From: Candidatus Bipolaricaulota bacterium
GTDB lineage: Bacteria > Bipolaricaulota > Bipolaricaulia > RBG-16-55-9 > DRXL01
NCBI GenBank assembly: GCA_023512665.1
Contig: JAILZC010000046.1
Location: 1-6,803, forward strand
Length of the DNA: 6,803 nucleotides
Direction of reading: 5' to 3'
Part shown: positions 1 to 5,941 of the stretch, piece after piece
How the letters are laid out: each line of letters begins with the position of its first letter
Position numbering within the stretch: the stretch's first letter is position 1
Position numbers and translations under genes: made by a program
Notes under the pieces: generated by a model
What the model was told of the DNA's origin: nothing
Database searches by the model: none
What the model saw: only the letters and a program-made list of their open reading frames with translations

Positions 1-184
1 CGACACGATAGTTGCCCACGCGCAGCTTATAAGCACCACGGAGATGTTTCTGGAGAGGTCTATGTTTGACAGATTCAGCGTTTTCAGCAAGCCATCTTAG
101 TTTTTTCAAGATATGTTGGGCTAGCACTTGCTCTAAACTGGCTAAATCATCGCTCGCTTGGGGGTCAAATTCAACGTGGTACAC
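1..184 (-). CDS. RelE/ParE-family mRNA interferase toxin (partial, C-terminus outside window)
   Basis: I translated this gene directly: a GTG start at 184-182 opens a frame that stays open to the left edge, giving 61 residues. The protein begins MYHVEFDPQASDDLASL, continues with a helix containing ILKKLRWLAENAE, and then PLQKHLRGAYKLRVGNYRV. This is the RelE/ParE fold pattern: first beta strand, two helices, then the basic strand ending in the LRVGNYRV motif. Toxins of this family cleave mRNA on the ribosome (RelE) or poison gyrase (ParE); which applies here cannot be told because the C-terminal catalytic residues are missing. The antitoxin gene ends just upstream, with only one codon (CTT) between its TAG stop and this GTG, and both are in the same frame. 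No good SD precedes the GTG, so translation is probably coupled to the antitoxin. GC is low (22/60 in positions 61-120), suggesting acquired DNA. Confidence 0.85.
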   Translation of the reverse strand, partial: MYHVEFDPQASDDLASLEQVLAQHILKKLRWLAENAESVKHRPLQKHLRGAYKLRVGNYRV

Positions 185-187
185 AAG

Positions 188-406
188 CTACCACTCTAAG
201 CCGAGCTTTTTAGCAACCGTTGCGGCAGAAATCCCGCGTGCTCCCCGACGTTCGCGAGCTAAACTCTTCTTCAGACGCTCTTTGACTTCGTCTTGCAGCT
301 GCAGCCCTTCATCGGGATCACCTAAAAGCTCCCACAGCTTGTGCTCCACTATCTGCTCAACAAGTTCTTGAAGCTCTGCCATTGTGAGATCTCTCACCGT
401 AGCCAT
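188..406 (-). CDS. Antitoxin of the RelE-type toxin (72 aa)
   Basis: This is a 72-residue, charged, mostly helical protein. An N-terminal helix (about residues 9-28, AELQELVEQIVEHKLWELL) leads to an LGDPDEG turn near residues 28-34, a second Lys/Arg-rich helix with EVKERLKKSLARER, and a short GISAATVAKKLGLEW tail ending at the stop codon. From memory, small proteins with a DPDEG turn and a C-terminal VAKKLGL segment are often encoded just before RelE-type toxins. It has no obvious ribbon-helix-helix or AbrB domain, so I infer that it neutralises the toxin and perhaps autoregulates the pair. The start at 406 is well supported by an AAGGAG 6 nt upstream; the in-frame Met at residue 9 is less likely. 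The gene lies 29 nt after ispE on the same strand and may be co-transcribed with it. Confidence 0.8.
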   Translation of the reverse strand: MATVRDLTMAELQELVEQIVEHKLWELLGDPDEGLQLQDEVKERLKKSLARERRGARGISAATVAKKLGLEW

Positions 407-412
407 TGCTTG

Positions 413-418
413 CTCCTT
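413..418 (-). promoter_or_regulatory. Ribosome binding site of the antitoxin gene
   Basis: AAGGAG on the minus strand lies 6 nt before the ATG at 406-404. It fixes this start over the in-frame Met eight codons later. It lies in the 29-nt gap after the ispE stop, so the antitoxin can be translated independently of ispE even if transcribed with it. Confidence 0.7.
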
Positions 419-435
419 GGTATCACTAATGTATC

Positions 436-1341
436 TTAACGAGATTCAGCCCCTTCGACAAGCTCATAGCCCTTTGTCGTGGGACGCGCGGAAAAGACAG
501 TATACCCCTGTTGAGCAAGCCCGTGAATGGCTAACTCCGTTTGAGCAGGAGAGCGCCAGATGGCGTAATAGGTCGGCCCGCTGCCGCTCATGCCCCACAG
601 ATCGGGCTTCAGCCCTTTTATAATGTGGCGCAGCTCGCGGAGCTGCGGGCAGAGCCGCAAGGCGGCTTCTTCAAGGTCATTAGTGCAGTCAATTCCTGCA
701 CCTCCCCCCTTTCCCCTCACCCCTATCTCCCCTCTCCCTCCGAGGGGAGAGGGGATGGGGGTGAGGGTGGGCATGAGCCTGGCATATTCGCGATAGACAG
801 CTTCAGTCGAGAGCGAGCAGTCCGGCTTCACGAGTAGAAAGATGTGCTCCCCCCACGGCGAAGGAAGCTTTTCGAGAATCTCCCCTCGGCCACGCCCGCG
901 ACACAGCCCTCCCACCAGAAAGTACGGGACGTCGCTGCCGAGTTCGAGGGCGAGCCGACGCAGTTGGGCATCGCTGAGTCGGAGCTGCAACAGCTCATTC
1001 AGCCCAACGAGCGTCGCTGCGGCATCGCTCGAGCCGCCACCGAGCCCTGCCCCTATGGGGATGCGCTTCTCAAGACGAACGCGCACCCCCGCTCGTGTGG
1101 GCGAGAGAGAGAGCACACGTTCAGCAGCGCGATAGACAAGATTCTCTCGCCCCTGGGGGAGTGCCCAAGGGCTGACGATCTCGAGCTGAATTTCGGGCTC
1201 TTCGAGGGGCTCCACCGTGAGCGTATCGTGCACATCTATGCTCTGGAAGAATGTCTCTATCTCATGGTACCCGTCGGGTCGCTTTTGCAGAACCCGCAGG
1301 CCAAGATTGATCTTAGCGAAGGCCCTCACGGTCTTGCTCAT
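436..1341 (-). CDS. ispE: 4-diphosphocytidyl-2-C-methyl-D-erythritol kinase
   Basis: This cytosolic GHMP-family kinase phosphorylates the 2-hydroxyl of CDP-methylerythritol with ATP, the fourth step of the MEP pathway to IPP and DMAPP. The 301-residue protein has the expected landmarks: AKINLGL with Lys10 near the N-terminus, RPDGYHEIET (21-30), the ATP-binding Gly/Ser loop PIGAGLGGGSSDAAA (95-109), GSDVPYF with candidate catalytic Asp137, the NDLE segment (221-224), and the C-terminal MSGSGPT loop (251-257). It is somewhat longer than usual because a palindromic DNA element adds about 19 residues (192-210, TLTPIPSPLGGRGEIGVRG) in the variable region before NDLE, without breaking the frame. 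The tail (GYELVEGAESR) also looks repeat-derived. The ATG at 1341 begins the conserved N-terminus but has no SD; an AT-rich TATCAT box sits 6 nt upstream, so a leaderless message is possible. It is divergent from the herA operon and followed by a toxin-antitoxin pair. Confidence 0.95.
   Translation of the reverse strand: MSKTVRAFAKINLGLRVLQKRPDGYHEIETFFQSIDVHDTLTVEPLEEPEIQLEIVSPWALPQGRENLVYRAAERVLSLSPTRAGVRVRLEKRIPIGAGLGGGSSDAAATLVGLNELLQLRLSDAQLRRLALELGSDVPYFLVGGLCRGRGRGEILEKLPSPWGEHIFLLVKPDCSLSTEAVYREYARLMPTLTPIPSPLGGRGEIGVRGKGGGAGIDCTNDLEEAALRLCPQLRELRHIIKGLKPDLWGMSGSGPTYYAIWRSPAQTELAIHGLAQQGYTVFSARPTTKGYELVEGAESR
446..466. repeat. Possible dispersed-repeat fragment at the ispE 3' end
   Basis: The 13-mer TTCGACAAGCTCA, preceded by CCCC, resembles a short sequence that recurs many times in various bacterial genomes (recalled, not searched). 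Here it encodes the last residues of IspE (ELVEGAE), beyond the usual IspE fold. One copy in the window cannot prove that it is a repeat. Confidence 0.3.
714..767. repeat. Palindromic (hairpin-forming) repeat element inserted in ispE
   Basis: The two halves are near-perfect inverted repeats. Positions 714-726 pair with 755-767 (one T-G among 13 pairs), CT at 727-728 bulges out, and 729-738 pair with 745-754, leaving a 6-nt loop at 739-744. The strand is almost pure pyrimidine on the left and purine on the right. In the ispE frame it encodes TLTPIPSPLGGRGEIGVRG. Peptides of the LTPIPSP...GRGE type are familiar to me as translations of a dispersed GC-rich palindrome in many unrelated bacterial proteins. 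Its in-frame location in a coding gene recalls Rickettsia palindromic elements, although the sequence is different. It was probably inserted into a surface loop that tolerates extra residues. Confidence 0.75.
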
Positions 1342-1360
1342 GGCTTTATGATAATATACT
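1334..1360 (+). promoter_or_regulatory. Candidate promoter of the herA operon
   Basis: TTGCTC (1334-1339) and TATACT (1355-1360) are spaced 15 nt apart, shorter than ideal, in the only AT-rich stretch upstream of herA. The region overlaps the ispE promoter and its first codons, so the two divergent transcripts may compete. The boxes were chosen by eye, so confidence is low. Confidence 0.22.
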
Positions 1361-1376
1361 ATAAGACGAATTGCAG
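1348..1376 (-). promoter_or_regulatory. Candidate ispE promoter, possibly giving leaderless mRNA
   Basis: On the minus strand, CTGCAA (1371-1376) and TATCAT (1348-1353) are separated by 17 nt. The -10 matches the consensus at 5 of 6 positions; the -35 is weak at 3 of 6. The -10 ends only 6 nt before the ispE ATG, so transcription from it would start at or within a nucleotide or two of the start codon. No SD is present between them. An overlapping TATTAT at 1351-1356 is an alternative -10. Confidence 0.35.
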
Positions 1377-1378
1377 CA

Positions 1379-1385
1379 GAGGGGG
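1379..1385 (+). promoter_or_regulatory. Ribosome binding site of the HerA-type ATPase
   Basis: GAGGGGG lies 6 nt upstream of the ATG at 1392. It supports this start, which gives a protein beginning MADQVELERK. Confidence 0.6.
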
Positions 1386-1391
1386 TAGTCT

Positions 1392-3113
1392 ATGGCTGAC
1401 CAGGTCGAACTTGAGAGAAAGCTCCGCATCCAGACGGAGACCCCGACGGGGGAGAGCGGCGCCCTCGGCCCCGACGAGATCGGCAGAATCTGCATCGCGG
1501 AAGAGCTCTCCATCGCGACGGAAGAGAAGAAGACCCACATTGAAGTCTATCTCCCTGAAGAGAAGCGCAACGAGCTTGCCCTTGGGGATTACGTCGTCAT
1601 CCCCTTGGGGTATAAAGACTATAAAATCTTCGCGAGCGTCGAGCAGCTCTGCTATCGCAAGCGCGACGCTCTCGACGACATGAGCGAGGTGCACGTCTTC
1701 GTTGGGGCATACCGCCTCAGCGAGGATGACTATATTGAGACAGCTATTTTAAACCCGATCTCGATGATCGGCCCGGAGCACCAAGCTCTCGAAGTGCGCT
1801 ACATCCCTAAGCCCAATACGATCGTCCGCAAGGTGACGGGCGAAGACGAGGTGAAGATCGGGCTGGACATCCCCGACTCTGGGATCTTTCTGGGGCATGT
1901 CGCGGTCAACGGCGAGCCGATCCAGACCCGCCAGAACCAGTATGTGCCGTACTACCTCATCAACGACGAGAAGAAGACCGGCGACCCCATGATCTTTATG
2001 CACGTGCTGATCGCGGGGATGAGCGGGCGCGGCAAGACCCACGTCGCCAAAAATTTCTTGCGGCAGATCGTCGGGTCGGTCTATCCCATGGAGCGGCGCG
2101 GCGGGGAGCAGCGCAAGCCGTGTATCGTGATCATTGACCCGGAGAACGAGTACTGGAAGATGCGCGAGGACAACCCCTACCTCACCAAAGAAGCCCAAGA
2201 GATGCTCTTTGGGCACGGCGTGCAGTTTGGCGGCGTGAAAGAAAAACTGACCGTCTATGCTGCCGTGGAGGGCGAGCCGCGCTACTCCGGCTGCCCTAAG
2301 TACACAAACTTCACGATCCCGTTCGCGCTCGTGAGAGATTTTCCGTACTTGATCGCAGGCGGCGAGCTCGACGAGAACCAGTACGTCTCGTTGGTGCAGT
2401 TGGTGCGCGACTTCTTCTATCAGAGCGAGCACGGCACGTATCGCGAGTTCTTAGAGTTTGTGGACAACCCCGCGACCCTCGAGATGTACAAACAAAACGG
2501 GCGGATTCATCCGGCGACGTTTCAGGCGTTGCAACGCCGCGTGGATCGTCCGCAATTTGCAAGAGTTTTTGATCAAGGGGCCAATTCCCTCACCCAGCTC
2601 TACAGCGATATTTTCGCCGAGGATGTTATCAGCGTCTTTGCGACCAAGCACCTCAGCCCCGACGCCGAGCGCATCGTCGTCTTGGCCATACTCTCCATGA
2701 TCGCCGACGCCAAGCTCAAGAGCGCCCATACGGACTGGGGCAAGCGGATCGAGAAATTCCCGATCGTCTTAGTAGTAGACGAAGCTCATCGCTACTTTAC
2801 GAAGGACCAGACCCAGCAAGATCGCATTATTGTGGACAAATTTATCAAAGCGGCCAAGCAAGGGCGCAAGCATCGCTTGGCGTTAGTGCTCATCACGCAG
2901 AGCCCGCAGGACGTCAACGAGACGGTGCTCGCTCAGATCAGCACGCGGATTCTGTTGGGTATGGAGCGAGAGATGGCCGAGCTGGCCGGGGCGCCGCCGC
3001 GCTATCAGAAAGTGTTGCCGTACTTTGAGCGCGGGCGGATGGTCGTGCACGCTCCTGACAACTCTAAGCCTCTGGAGCTACGCGGACTGGACTTTTGCGT
3101 GGTGATGCACTAA
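1392..3113 (+). CDS. HerA-type hexameric ATPase / DNA translocase (DUF87 family)
   Basis: This 573-residue protein has the layout of HerA-FtsK superfamily ATPases. An N-terminal beta-rich region (about 25-75, IGRICIAEE...LGDYVVIPLG) matches a HAS-barrel, and a RecA-like core begins near residue 195. The Walker A is GMSGRGKT (209-216, Lys215), followed by the HerA-typical IIDPENEYW (Asp249), the Walker B VLVVDEAHRYF (Asp463, Glu464) and a polar sensor in LITQSPQ (Gln503). KQGRKHR (about 488-494) may supply the arginine finger. HerA proteins form hexameric rings that pump double-stranded DNA, classically with the NurA nuclease in end resection; other bacterial members act with effector domains in phage defence. 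No NurA, SIR2 or nuclease is encoded beside it here; the next gene, a DUF4160 protein, starts 4 nt after its stop. The 50-bp gap upstream is AT-rich. The HerA fold is secure, while the cellular role is open. Confidence 0.85.
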   Translation: MADQVELERKLRIQTETPTGESGALGPDEIGRICIAEELSIATEEKKTHIEVYLPEEKRNELALGDYVVIPLGYKDYKIFASVEQLCYRKRDALDDMSEVHVFVGAYRLSEDDYIETAILNPISMIGPEHQALEVRYIPKPNTIVRKVTGEDEVKIGLDIPDSGIFLGHVAVNGEPIQTRQNQYVPYYLINDEKKTGDPMIFMHVLIAGMSGRGKTHVAKNFLRQIVGSVYPMERRGGEQRKPCIVIIDPENEYWKMREDNPYLTKEAQEMLFGHGVQFGGVKEKLTVYAAVEGEPRYSGCPKYTNFTIPFALVRDFPYLIAGGELDENQYVSLVQLVRDFFYQSEHGTYREFLEFVDNPATLEMYKQNGRIHPATFQALQRRVDRPQFARVFDQGANSLTQLYSDIFAEDVISVFATKHLSPDAERIVVLAILSMIADAKLKSAHTDWGKRIEKFPIVLVVDEAHRYFTKDQTQQDRIIVDKFIKAAKQGRKHRLALVLITQSPQDVNETVLAQISTRILLGMEREMAELAGAPPRYQKVLPYFERGRMVVHAPDNSKPLELRGLDFCVVMH

Positions 3114-3117
3114 GATA

Positions 3118-3354
3118 ATGCCAACAGTATTGCGAATCGGGTCATATCGGTTTTTCTTTTACGCCGGGGATCGCGATGAGCCACCTCATGTGCATGTGGA
3201 GCGTGGTGAGGCCATTGCCAAATTCTGGCTCGATCCCGTAAGATTACAGCGGAGCAAAGGATTCGCGAGGAGTGAAGTCCACAAGATTCAAAAGCTTGTG
3301 GAGGAGAACGAAGAGCTTTTGCTCAGGAGATGGAATGAGTTCTTTAAGGACTGA
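3118..3354 (+). CDS. DUF4160 protein (78 aa)
   Basis: The protein starts MPTVLRIGSYRFFFYAGDRDEPPHVHV, which is the DUF4160 signature: a hydrophobic strand followed by a conserved E-PPHVHV histidine motif (His24 and His26). The C-terminal half is a charged helix (SEVHKIQKLVEENEELLLRRWNEFF). Length is normal for the family. The biochemical role is unknown; I recall that DUF4160 and DUF2442 genes often sit side by side and are suspected to be toxin-antitoxin-like, but this is not established from the sequence. The start lies 4 nt after the herA stop with no strong SD, so it is likely translated by coupling. The following DUF2442 gene overlaps its end by 20 nt. The end of the gene is AT-richer than herA (26 G+C of 60 at 3301-3360). 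Confidence 0.8.
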   Translation: MPTVLRIGSYRFFFYAGDRDEPPHVHVERGEAIAKFWLDPVRLQRSKGFARSEVHKIQKLVEENEELLLRRWNEFFKD

Positions 3355-3661
3355 GATACAGCCAGTTGCGATACAGGATGTTCGCGTTACCGACGATGCT
3401 CTGATCGTCGAGCTCTCGGATGGGCGTATTGTTTCTGTGCCGTTGGCGTGGTATCCTCGGCTCTTACATGGGACTCCACAGGAGCGCCGGAACTGGCAGC
3501 TCATTGGCAAGGGCGAAGGGATCCATTGGCCTGATTTAGATGAAGATATTAGCGTAGAAAATCTTCTCTTGGGGAAGCCTTCTGGGGAGAGCCAACGTTC
3601 GTTCAAGCGATGGCTAGAGCAACGGGCTGCTCAGGTCAAAAAGGCTACAAGAACGAAGTGA
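3335..3661 (+). CDS. DUF2442 protein (108 aa)
   Basis: This matches the DUF2442 pattern: residues IQDVRVTDDALIVELSDGR, then IVSVPLAWYPRLLHGTPQERRNW, then IGKGEGIHWPDLDEDISVENLL. The DG-R-x-VPLxWYPRL strand-turn and the IHWPDLDEDI motif are the recognisable parts. A Lys/Arg-rich helical tail follows (SFKRWLEQRAAQVKKATRTK), which could bind nucleic acid. I chose the ATG at 3335 because GGAG lies 5 nt before it and the conserved domain begins shortly after; an in-frame ATG at 3272 would add 21 residues that do not look like the family. It overlaps DUF4160 by 20 nt, which argues for co-translation and a joint function. It may be the antitoxin or DNA-binding partner of DUF4160, by inference only. 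Confidence 0.8.
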   Translation: MSSLRTEIQPVAIQDVRVTDDALIVELSDGRIVSVPLAWYPRLLHGTPQERRNWQLIGKGEGIHWPDLDEDISVENLLLGKPSGESQRSFKRWLEQRAAQVKKATRTK

Positions 3662-3664
3662 GGG

Positions 3665-3853
3665 ATGGGCAAGAAGAAGCGCGATCTCAAGGCGATTGCT
3701 AGTTGGCAGGAGCGCATTGCAGAGCACCAACAGAAGATCGAAGCAGAGATGAAACGAGCTCGTCCACGTTTGTATCTCATCGAATTTTGGAAGAAACAGA
3801 TAGCGACGTGGGAAGACCAAATTAGCCGTAGGAAGAGGAGGTTGAAACGATGA
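3665..3853 (+). CDS. Small basic helical protein of unknown function (62 aa)
   Basis: I do not recognise this protein with certainty. It is strongly basic (starts MGKKKRDLK, ends SRRKRRLKR) and is almost entirely predicted helix, with heptad-like spacing in IASWQERIAEHQQKIEAEM and LIEFWKKQIATWEDQI around a PR break near residue 34. This suggests a two-helix hairpin or short coiled coil that could bind nucleic acid or a partner. It starts 3 nt after the DUF2442 stop and ends in an ATGA overlap with the next gene, so it is almost certainly translated and belongs to the same cassette. A GAGGG immediately before the ATG is too close to be a normal SD, so coupling is likelier. GC is about 47% in 3721-3780, like its small neighbours. 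Confidence 0.65.
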   Translation: MGKKKRDLKAIASWQERIAEHQQKIEAEMKRARPRLYLIEFWKKQIATWEDQISRRKRRLKR

Positions 3854-4116
3854 AGGCAGCTCCGGTCAAGAAGCAGCCCCTGTCCTCTGCTCAGTTGCAG
3901 GAAGCTTTTGAAACCCTTTATGATGAACTTTGTGCGGAGTTTGCCAAGGTACAAACCAACGCTCGCAAGTTCCGGCAAGCCCGCCCCGGTACAGAGATGT
4001 ACGATCAAGCTTGGGCGAACTTCTATGTCTCACTGAATGTGTTGGAGACCAAGGCCCGTTCGTTGCAAGAGGTCTTAGATCAAATCAGTGAGCATTTGAA
4101 CAATGAAGAAAACTAA
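3850..4116 (+). CDS. Small helical protein, paralogue of the gene after pepF (88 aa)
   Basis: The function is unknown. The protein is helical: a helix at about 13-43, then RPGTEMYDQAWANF (45-58), then a second long helix to the acidic end EHLNNEEN. The middle aligns without gaps to the 82-aa protein at 5938-6186: PGTEMYDQAWAN here against [12 protein letters not shown] there, followed by matching V, L, L and K positions, about 11 identities in 24 residues. The two are therefore probably paralogues with a helix-PG-helix hairpin. The gene overlaps the previous one by 4 nt (ATGA), and 25 nt separate it from pepF. A single Cys (residue 28) and no catalytic-looking cluster argue for a structural or adaptor role, which is inference. 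Confidence 0.65.
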   Translation: MKAAPVKKQPLSSAQLQEAFETLYDELCAEFAKVQTNARKFRQARPGTEMYDQAWANFYVSLNVLETKARSLQEVLDQISEHLNNEEN

Positions 4117-4125
4117 CTTGCTCTA

Positions 4126-4131
4126 AAGGAG
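4126..4131 (+). promoter_or_regulatory. Ribosome binding site of pepF
   Basis: AAGGAG lies 10 nt before the ATG at 4142. It supports a start giving [17 protein letters not shown], with WDIHSVFPS (a typical PepF N-terminal motif) directly following. It is the strongest SD in the operon's downstream half. Confidence 0.6.
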
Positions 4132-4141
4132 TGTTGAGCTT

Positions 4142-5941
4142 ATGGTGCAGCAGGTTTTGGCCCGCAGCGAGGTCCCAGTCGAGCAGACCTGGGACATTCA
4201 CAGTGTCTTCCCTTCCGACAGCGCGTGGGAAGAAGAGATCAAGAAAGTCACAGATTCCCTCCCGCAGATCGCGTCGTTCCGCGGGCGCCTGGGGGAGAGC
4301 CCCAAGGTCTTGGCCGACTGGTTTGACATGGTCGAGCGGGTCGGGCGCAGCTTGGGAAAGATCGTCGTCTACGCGGGGATGCAGCATCACGTAGACACGA
4401 CCGACCAAGCCGCCGCGGCCAAGAACGATCGCGCCCGCGGGCTCTTCGCGCGCGTCATGGCCACGATGGCCTTCGCCGAGCCAGAGATGCTCGCTATCGG
4501 CTTTGAGAAGCTCCGGCAATGGACCAAAGAAGACCCCAGATTAGCAATCTACGGGCACTATTTCGATGACCTGGAGCGCCGCAAAGAGCACATTCGCTCG
4601 GCGGAAGTCGAAGAACTCTTACGCCAAGTGATTGACCCATTCCGTACAGCGGCTGCGACGCACGGCATTCTCTCCGACGCTGAGCTGACGTTCAAGCCCG
4701 CTGCCGGCGGCCACGAGATCACCCATAGCACTATAAGCACCCTGCTCCATCACCCCGATCGGGAAGCGCGCCGGACGGCGTGGGAGAACTATTGCGATGC
4801 GTTCTTGGCGTTCAAAAACACTATGGCCAACTGCATCGCCGCTGGGGTCAAGCAGAATGTCTTCATGGCCCGCGCCAGAAAATATAAGTCTGCCCTCGAA
4901 GCCGCGCTCGTATCGAATCACATTCCCGTCGAGGTCTTTCACAATCTCATTCAGACGTACAAGAAGCACTTGCCCATCTGGCATCGCTACTGGCGGATGC
5001 GTCGCAAAGCTCTGGGCTACGATAGGCTCTACGTCTACGATACGCGAGCGCCGCTCACCCAGAAGAATTTCACCATACCGTTCAAGCAGACGGTCGAGTG
5101 GATTTGCGAGGGGATGAAGCCCCTGGGCGACGAGTACGTCCAGACGCTGCGCAAGGGGGTACTCCAAGAGCATTGGGTGGACTACGCGGTGAACAAGGGC
5201 AAGCGCATGGGCGCTTTTTCGTCTGGCTCTCCGGGGACGCACCCGTTTATTCTGATGAGCTACACCGACGATATCTTCAGCCTGAGTACGCTGGCCCACG
5301 AGCTGGGGCACTCGCTCCACTCGTACTACACGTGGAAGACCCAGCCCTTTATCTATGCGCGCTACTCGCTCTTCGTCGCCGAGGTCGCCTCGAACTTCAA
5401 TCAAGCGATGGTGCGAGACTATCTCTTGAAGACTCAGAAAGACCCAGACTTCCAGATCACCGTGATCGAAGAGGCGATGGCGAACTTCCACAGATACTTT
5501 TTCATCATGCCCACGCTGGCGCGCTTTGAGTTGGAGATTCACGAGCGGATCGAGCGCGGCGAGGCGCTCTCCGCTCAGACTTTGATAGATTTGATGGCCG
5601 ATCTCTTCGCCGAGGGCTACGGAGATGAAGTCGTCATAGACAGAGATCGCGTGGGGATCACCTGGGCGCAGTTTGCCACGCACTTATACGCGAACTTCTA
5701 TGTCTATCAGTACGCGACGGGGATCTCTGGGGCGCACGCGCTCGCGGAGGGCGTGCTCTCCGGCAAGCCCGGCGCGGCCCAAAAGTACATAGAATTCTTA
5801 AAAGCGGGCGGATCGCTCTTCCCCTTAGACGCGCTCAAGCTCGCCGGGGTCGATCTCTCTTCACCGGAGCCGGTCAACCAGACCTTCGCGTTGATGGCCC
5901 GCTATGTCGAGCAACTCGAGCACTTAACGGAGCGCCGATGA
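4142..5941 (+). CDS. pepF: Oligoendopeptidase F, M3B family zinc metallopeptidase
   Basis: This is a cytoplasmic zinc endopeptidase that cleaves short peptides, typically about 7-17 residues, in peptide turnover. The 599-residue length is normal. The N-terminal WDIHSVFPS motif and helical lobe (to about 200) match the PepF N-terminal domain. The catalytic part has [18 protein letters not shown], then the zinc motif [13 protein letters not shown] with ligands His386 and His390 and catalytic Glu387, and the third ligand Glu414 in [11 protein letters not shown], 28 residues after His386 as expected. [15 protein letters not shown] (Tyr520, 522, 524) is the conserved substrate-side segment. One small oddity is NFNQ where I recall most PepF having a Glu in the NE position. 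There is no signal peptide. It lies between two paralogous small helical genes and ends in an ATGA overlap with the second. Its GC is high (38/60 at 5281-5340), unlike the small genes before it. Confidence 0.93.
   Translation: MVQQVLARSEVPVEQTWDIHSVFPSDSAWEEEIKKVTDSLPQIASFRGRLGESPKVLADWFDMVERVGRSLGKIVVYAGMQHHVDTTDQAAAAKNDRARGLFARVMATMAFAEPEMLAIGFEKLRQWTKEDPRLAIYGHYFDDLERRKEHIRSAEVEELLRQVIDPFRTAAATHGILSDAELTFKPAAGGHEITHSTISTLLHHPDREARRTAWENYCDAFLAFKNTMANCIAAGVKQNVFMARARKYKSALEAALVSNHIPVEVFHNLIQTYKKHLPIWHRYWRMRRKALGYDRLYVYDTRAPLTQKNFTIPFKQTVEWICEGMKPLGDEYVQTLRKGVLQEHWVDYAVNKGKRMGAFSSGSPGTHPFILMSYTDDIFSLSTLAHELGHSLHSYYTWKTQPFIYARYSLFVAEVASNFNQAMVRDYLLKTQKDPDFQITVIEEAMANFHRYFFIMPTLARFELEIHERIERGEALSAQTLIDLMADLFAEGYGDEVVIDRDRVGITWAQFATHLYANFYVYQYATGISGAHALAEGVLSGKPGAAQKYIEFLKAGGSLFPLDALKLAGVDLSSPEPVNQTFALMARYVEQLEHLTERR

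Noticed and set aside
66..371. Plus-strand open frame opposite the toxin-antitoxin pair
   Set aside because: Ser/Cys-rich product without a family pattern; the minus strand carries RelE and its antitoxin with a good SD.
713..768. Hairpin in ispE as a transcription terminator or CRISPR unit
   Set aside because: It lies inside an intact conserved gene, has no T-run on the coding strand, and occurs once, so it is better explained as a dispersed palindrome.
844..1683. Plus-strand open frame of 279 codons across ispE, the divergent gap and the start of herA
   Set aside because: It would overlap two certain genes, its product is low-complexity Ser/Arg-rich, and there is no SD or motif.
1749..2432. 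Minus-strand open frame of 227 codons within herA
   Set aside because: A His/Leu/Val/Asp-rich shadow translation of herA with no recognisable domain.
4619..5683. Long open frame (354 codons) antisense to pepF
   Set aside because: It mirrors the GC-rich codon pattern of pepF on the opposite strand, shows no family motif, and pepF is unmistakable here.
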